Both the position numbers and the translations under genes were made by a program. A stretch of 8,663 bases of DNA from JAGNRR01 sp964612525 (GTDB taxonomy: Bacteria > Bacteroidota > Bacteroidia > Chitinophagales > Chitinophagaceae). The stretch lies in contig CAZTCQ010000096.1 of NCBI GenBank assembly GCA_964612525.1, positions 1-8,663 on the forward strand, written 5' to 3'. Shown one piece after another: positions 4,993 through 8,663 of this stretch (the first letter of the stretch is position 1; the number at the start of each line of letters is the position of its first letter). Under the pieces are notes generated by a model that saw nothing but the letters and a program-made list of their open reading frames with translations, searched no databases and was not told the DNA's origin.

Positions 4993-5382
4993 ATGAAAGA
5001 TTACGAATTAATGGTCATCTTCACGCCCGTACTGTCTCAAGACGAGTACAAAGCTGAAGCAAAGAAACTAGTTACTTTCCTAGAAGAGAATTCTGGTAAA
5101 GTTGTAAAAGAGAACTTTTGGGGTCTACGTCAATTGGCGTATCCTATACAAAAAAAGACTACAGCCCTTTATTACATCCTAGAATTTCAGGCGGAAGCAG
5201 ATGCCATTAGTAAAATTTTGGTACAGTTAAATCGTACGGAAGGTGTGATGCGTCAGATGGTGACGGCTTTGGATAAACATGCTGTAGCCTACAATGCTCG
5301 TACAAAAGGTGCTGGCAAGAAAGAAAAAGATTCTGCGGCCGTGGCTTCGGAAGATACTGTTAACGAAAATGTAGAAGCTTAA
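4993..5382 (+). CDS. rpsF: 30S ribosomal protein bS6
   Basis: This 129-residue protein is the small-subunit protein S6, which binds the platform of 16S rRNA together with bS18. The family start MKDYELMVIFTPVLS is clear, the conserved WGLRQLAYPIQKK segment lies at 43-55, and RTEGVMRQMVTALDKH precedes a disordered Lys/Glu-rich tail (from about 105). Such C-terminal tails are common but variable in S6. I start at the ATG at 4993; a TTG at 4975 in the same frame would add six residues, lies inside the leader stem and is not supported by family length. It is the first gene of a tight operon, with three bases to rpsR. ssb and priB, which sit in this operon in other phyla, are absent. Confidence 0.96.
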   Translation: MKDYELMVIFTPVLSQDEYKAEAKKLVTFLEENSGKVVKENFWGLRQLAYPIQKKTTALYYILEFQAEADAISKILVQLNRTEGVMRQMVTALDKHAVAYNARTKGAGKKEKDSAAVASEDTVNENVEA

Positions 5383-5385
5383 GTT

Positions 5386-5649
5386 ATGGCAAAAAATGAT
5401 ATAAAATATTTGAACACAACACGTGTACAAAAACGTCCGAAGAAGTATTGTCGCTTTAAGAAAATGGGAATCAAATATATTGATTATAAAGATCCTGAAT
5501 TTCTAAAAAGATTTTTGAACGAACAAGGAAAAATGTTGCCCCGTCGTATTACAGGAAATTCCCTGAAATATCAGCGCAAAGTTGGAGAGGCTATCAAGAA
5601 AGCCCGTCAAATGGCAATTTTACCTTATGTAACTGACCTTTTAAAGTAA
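5386..5649 (+). CDS. rpsR: 30S ribosomal protein bS18
   Basis: This 87-residue S18 pairs with bS6 on the platform of the small subunit, near the 3' end of 16S rRNA. The family signature is complete: KYCRFKKMGIKYIDYKD (20-36), FLNEQGKMLPRRITG (43-57), and the basic helix YQRKVGEAIKKARQMAILPYV. Bacterial S18 proteins normally have this length. In Bacteroidota, bS18 with bS6 and bS21 is reported to help hide the anti-Shine-Dalgarno sequence, which agrees with the lack of Shine-Dalgarno sites in this window. It is three bases after rpsF and seven bases before rplI, so it is in the same transcript. Confidence 0.97.
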   Translation: MAKNDIKYLNTTRVQKRPKKYCRFKKMGIKYIDYKDPEFLKRFLNEQGKMLPRRITGNSLKYQRKVGEAIKKARQMAILPYVTDLLK

Positions 5650-5656
5650 ACGAATC

Positions 5657-6106
5657 ATGCAGATAATATTAACACAAGATATAGATAATTTAGGAGCAAA
5701 AAATGAGGTGGTGTCCGTGAAAGCAGGATACGCGCGGAATTTCTTGTTGCCAAATAAAATGGCATTGGAAGCCTCTCCACAGAACATGAAAGTGGCTGAA
5801 CAACGTCAAAAAGCACAGTCGAAGAAAGAAGCAGAATTGCTGAAAGAAATCGAAAAGGTAAAAGCAAAATTATTAGAATCTCCCTTAAAACTGGTAGCTA
5901 AAACAGGTACCTCTGGAAAGATTTTTGGATCCATAACAACAATTCAAGTTGCAAGAGCTATCCAAGAGCAAAAAGGGTATGAAATTGACCGGAAGCGAAT
6001 TTCAATTCCTGACACCGTAAATGAGGTAGGTGAACACAAAATTAATTTGAATCTTGGTGAAGAAAACCAATTTGAAATTGACGTGCTCATTGAAGGAATG
6101 GATTAG
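5657..6106 (+). CDS. rplI: 50S ribosomal protein bL9
   Basis: This 149-residue L9 is a two-domain protein of the large subunit that binds 23S rRNA at the base of the L1 stalk and helps limit frameshifting. The N-terminal domain has MQIILTQDIDNLGAKNEVV and the signature GYARNFLLPNKMALEA (24-39). A long charged helix follows (about 42-75), and the C-terminal domain begins at LKLVAKTGTSGKIFGSIT. Full length, no anomalies. It is the last gene of the operon, ending 21 bases before a strong terminator. Confidence 0.97.
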   Translation: MQIILTQDIDNLGAKNEVVSVKAGYARNFLLPNKMALEASPQNMKVAEQRQKAQSKKEAELLKEIEKVKAKLLESPLKLVAKTGTSGKIFGSITTIQVARAIQEQKGYEIDRKRISIPDTVNEVGEHKINLNLGEENQFEIDVLIEGMD

Positions 6107-6127
6107 TAAATAAGACAATAATTTTAC

Positions 6128-6157
6128 AAGCCCAATTCTAGCAATTGGGCTTTTTTT
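6128..6157 (+). terminator. Rho-independent terminator of the rpsF-rpsR-rplI operon
   Basis: AAGCCCAATT (6128-6137) and AATTGGGCTT (6143-6152) form a perfect 10-bp stem around CTAGC, running into seven T (6151-6157). It lies directly after rplI and isolates the secreted protein gene downstream. Confidence 0.94.
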
Positions 6158-6219
6158 ATTTATATTTACGTAGAAATGCTAACTTTTCTATGTCAGCGTT
6201 TACTCCTATTATAAATAAG

Positions 6220-6249
6220 AATTATTCGAATAGATATTCTAAAATAATT
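6220..6249 (+). repeat. AT-rich inverted repeat before the secreted protein gene
   Basis: AATTATT (6220-6226) is complementary to AATAATT (6243-6249), three bases before the ATG, and encloses the palindrome ATTCGAAT (6224-6231). In such AT-rich DNA this may be chance. It could form a weak leader hairpin or mark a regulator site. Confidence 0.25.
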
Positions 6250-6252
6250 GAT

Positions 6253-8663
6253 ATGAAAAAAAAGTTTACAAACAATTTGCGTAACACGTTTCTGTTAACT
6301 GCAACTCTATTATTTCTTAGCGCAACAAGTTTTGGGCAAGTGACGCCTCAGTTTTTTAATTTTAACGCAGGGAATAGTTCTAATCCGGTACCCTTAAGCA
6401 ATTCTTCTAACTTTAGTCAGAAGGCTCAATATATCTATGGACCTAGTGTATTTAACAGTAATGGTACATTGGGAGGTACGCCTGCTTTTTTAGGATTGAT
6501 TACTTCTGTATACTTTAGAGCAGGGAATTCTGTAAATACAGATTTCACTGATTTTTCTATTTCTTTATCTCAAAATGTAGGAACTCAAACACAATGGCAA
6601 AATACAACCTTTAATTTGGGTATGACACAAGTAGTTCAGGCAAACCCAAAAAATATTACCGTCTCTTCGACAAATTGGTTTGAAGTACAACTACAAACTC
6701 CTTTTATTTATGATCCTTCTCTCTCCTTGGCAGTTGAGCTAAAGCAAGATGGCTTTACTCCATCTGGGCTAAATATCAGAACTCACCTTACCAACACGCC
6801 GAATGCAAGGATTTATGGCGGGTATAACAGTAATATCGCTAACGTTATAGGTTCAGGAAGAGCCGATTTTGGGTTTGATTTAATGACTCCCACGCCCTGC
6901 GATAGTTTGTCTATGATGACCGGAAGTCTTGTTCCTAGCAATCCAACGGTTTGTAGCGGACAAATTATTTCATTCTCAGCTCCCAATTCAACCTTAGGTG
7001 GTAGTATGACTTATCAATGGCAAAGATCTACCAACGGAGTTACTTGGAATAATATTGCGGGGGCTACCACACTGACTTATACTACTCCTCCCCAAATTAC
7101 ATCTGCACAGTATCGTTTGATTATTAATTGCACCGTAAATAATGTCTCAGATACATCGGCACCTTCCATTGTAACCGTAGCTCCACCAACACATGCGCCT
7201 CTGCCCTATATACAAGATTTTGAAAACTGGGTAAGCTATTGTGATAATAGTGAAGTCCCGGATGATTATCATTGGATAAACAGTACTTTACCTAGCAACA
7301 ATAGCACAGGAAATAATTCTTGGCGAAGGGAAGACCAGGGAGCTACAGCCGTTTGGACCAATCCCGCTGGCGGTCTATTCTTTCCCTCCTCTACCACAGG
7401 AAATCACTCAGCTCGTTTTCATAGTTTTGCAACTAGCTCTCAGGGAATATTAGATTTGCATATTGATTGTAGTGGTTCTACTGGGGCTAAATCCTTGTCA
7501 TTTGACTACATAAATAATAACACGGCAGCTGGAAATGATGGATTGCAAATAGAGGTGTTTAACGGGTCGTTCTTTCTTCCGGTTGCATCTTACGGAAACA
7601 GTGCTAGCTGGCAATCTCAGTTTGTTCCTGTGAACTCGACAGCCCCTAATACGATTATTCGTTTTACGGCGAACGGAGGTTCAATTAACAGTGTTCCTGG
7701 TTCGGATATTGGAATAGATAATATAATGGTGTTAGAACCTTGTTCTGGAGCGCCGGTGGCTGGAATGATTGATAGTACAACGGCATGTCCCAACAAGCCT
7801 TTATTACTGAGCCTCTCGGGGAACTCTCAACAAGGAGGCATTACCTACTCTTGGGATACAGCGTCAACAGCTAACGGGCCGTGGGGCTTATTTTCCGGTT
7901 CGCCAGGTCCTTCCTTATCTGCTACTGGAATTACACAAGCTTTTTATTGGAGAGCACGTGTAACTTGCTCAGCTAGTGGAATCTCTGATACCACTGCCGC
8001 TCGATATGTGGACGTTTTACCTTTCTACATTTGTTATTGTGATAACGAGGCAAATATTCTTCAGTTTGAAAATATTGGTAATGTAAACTTGCGTGATAAA
8101 ATAGGAAGTGCTCCCTTGATTAATAATGGTACTATCTCTACCGTGCTGAATAATAGTAGTTCAGTAAATCCTTATTCACTATTTCAATTTAATCCAGCAC
8201 CCATTATGTATAAAGACACTAATTATTACTTGGATGTTTCTGGAATTAGCTACGTGAATTCTTTTAATAACTGTTGGGCCAAGGGATATATTGATTTTAA
8301 TAGAGACGGAGTATACAATGTTACCTCTGAACTTGTCTTGAATGGCCCTGTGGGCATTAATAATAACTATGTGGTTATGGATAGTTTTCAAGTACCTTCT
8401 AATATTGATGTCGGCTTAACGGGAATGAGAATCATTCTGCAAGAAGGCGGAGGTTCTTTATCGGTAACTCCTTGTGGAATATTTGGAAGAGGCGAGGTTG
8501 AGGACTATGTGGTCAATTTACAATTTTTGCCATGTAATACCCCTCCAAATCCAGGTGTTTCTATAATTGATGACACAACGGTCTGTCCAAATAACGTAGT
8601 TCGGATTGTTAATAATACGCATGACCGATTTTTTGCAAATATTGATTTCTCGTGGCAAGAGTC
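6253..8663 (+). CDS. Large secreted modular surface protein (Ig-like repeats, MAM/ConA-like and GEVED domains), 3' end missing
   Basis: An open frame of 803 codons runs off the window. It starts with a Sec signal peptide, MKKKFTNNLRNTFLLTATLL then FLSATSFGQ, with cleavage likely after SFG or SFGQ. An in-frame ATG at 6190 would put 21 polar residues before the signal, so I prefer 6253. Modules in order: a beta-rich N-terminal region (30-210); an Ig-like module with YQWQRSTNGVTWNNIAGAT (254-272); a jelly-roll MAM/concanavalin-like domain from PYIQDFENW (318-326) to IGIDNIMV (about 495); a second Ig-like module with TYSWDTA; a GEVED-type domain with the calcium-loop-like DFNRDG (681-686) and GEVEDYVV (747-754); then a third Ig-like start. 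Such proteins are typically exported by the type IX system through a C-terminal domain, which would lie beyond the window. The function is unknown; adhesion or polymer binding is plausible. It stands alone behind the rplI terminator, and its promoter is not obvious. Confidence 0.88.
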   Translation, partial: MKKKFTNNLRNTFLLTATLLFLSATSFGQVTPQFFNFNAGNSSNPVPLSNSSNFSQKAQYIYGPSVFNSNGTLGGTPAFLGLITSVYFRAGNSVNTDFTDFSISLSQNVGTQTQWQNTTFNLGMTQVVQANPKNITVSSTNWFEVQLQTPFIYDPSLSLAVELKQDGFTPSGLNIRTHLTNTPNARIYGGYNSNIANVIGSGRADFGFDLMTPTPCDSLSMMTGSLVPSNPTVCSGQIISFSAPNSTLGGSMTYQWQRSTNGVTWNNIAGATTLTYTTPPQITSAQYRLIINCTVNNVSDTSAPSIVTVAPPTHAPLPYIQDFENWVSYCDNSEVPDDYHWINSTLPSNNSTGNNSWRREDQGATAVWTNPAGGLFFPSSTTGNHSARFHSFATSSQGILDLHIDCSGSTGAKSLSFDYINNNTAAGNDGLQIEVFNGSFFLPVASYGNSASWQSQFVPVNSTAPNTIIRFTANGGSINSVPGSDIGIDNIMVLEPCSGAPVAGMIDSTTACPNKPLLLSLSGNSQQGGITYSWDTASTANGPWGLFSGSPGPSLSATGITQAFYWRARVTCSASGISDTTAARYVDVLPFYICYCDNEANILQFENIGNVNLRDKIGSAPLINNGTISTVLNNSSSVNPYSLFQFNPAPIMYKDTNYYLDVSGISYVNSFNNCWAKGYIDFNRDGVYNVTSELVLNGPVGINNNYVVMDSFQVPSNIDVGLTGMRIILQEGGGSLSVTPCGIFGRGEVEDYVVNLQFLPCNTPPNPGVSIIDDTTVCPNNVVRIVNNTHDRFFANIDFSWQE

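Noticed and set aside
5227..5867. Antisense frames over rpsF/rpsR (5227-5430) and rplI (5655-5867)
   Set aside because: Both are opposite to unmistakable ribosomal protein genes and have no promoter or recognisable product.
8179..8391. Antisense 70-codon frame inside the secreted protein gene
   Set aside because: It lies opposite the GEVED domain of a long open frame and shows no coding features of its own.
1..8663. CRISPR arrays, complete insertion sequences, tRNA or rRNA genes
   Set aside because: I found no regularly spaced repeats with spacers, no transposase with terminal inverted repeats, and no RNA gene signatures. The only tandem repeat is coding, in the lipoprotein.

Overview
The window looks like a chromosomal segment of a low-GC member of the Bacteroidota. 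This rests on several things seen together. The start codons have no clear Shine-Dalgarno sequences. Two promoters resemble the TAnnTTTG element of this phylum. There is a large secreted protein of the type exported by the type IX system, with Ig-like modules and a GEVED motif. There is also an rpsF-rpsR-rplI operon without ssb or priB. I cannot name the genus.

Layout, left to right. (1) Positions 1-1485, + strand: the distal end of a phosphate uptake operon, with a possible last few codons of pstA, then pstB and phoU. (2) Positions 1486-2121: a gene-poor stretch with a short coding-like fragment, a tiny signal-peptide-like frame and three close hairpins. The last hairpin sits just behind hsp20 and may be its terminator. 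(3) Positions 2122-2553, - strand: a small heat shock protein. (4) Positions 2689-4388, - strand: a two-gene operon with a 4-base ATGA overlap. It encodes an ECF-type sigma factor, then a membrane protein that joins an anti-sigma-like cytoplasmic segment to a trypsin-like protease domain predicted to be periplasmic. A strong terminator follows. (5) Positions 4535-4840, + strand, divergent from the sigma gene: a small lipoprotein made almost entirely of Ala, Asp, Glu and Gly in an 18-residue repeat, followed by a strong terminator. (6) Positions 4915-6157, + strand: a promoter, a possible structured leader, ribosomal protein genes rpsF, rpsR and rplI, and a strong terminator. (7) From 6253 to the window end, + strand: the first 803 codons of a large secreted modular surface protein whose 3' end lies outside the window.

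The most unusual unit is the sigma factor with its membrane-anchored protease partner. In known systems, an ECF sigma factor is held by a membrane anti-sigma factor and released when that factor is cut. Here the protease domain is part of the putative anti-sigma protein itself. The divergent Ala-rich lipoprotein is a reasonable candidate for the regulon, which fits an envelope-stress role, but that is inference from position only. The remaining genes are conventional housekeeping genes.
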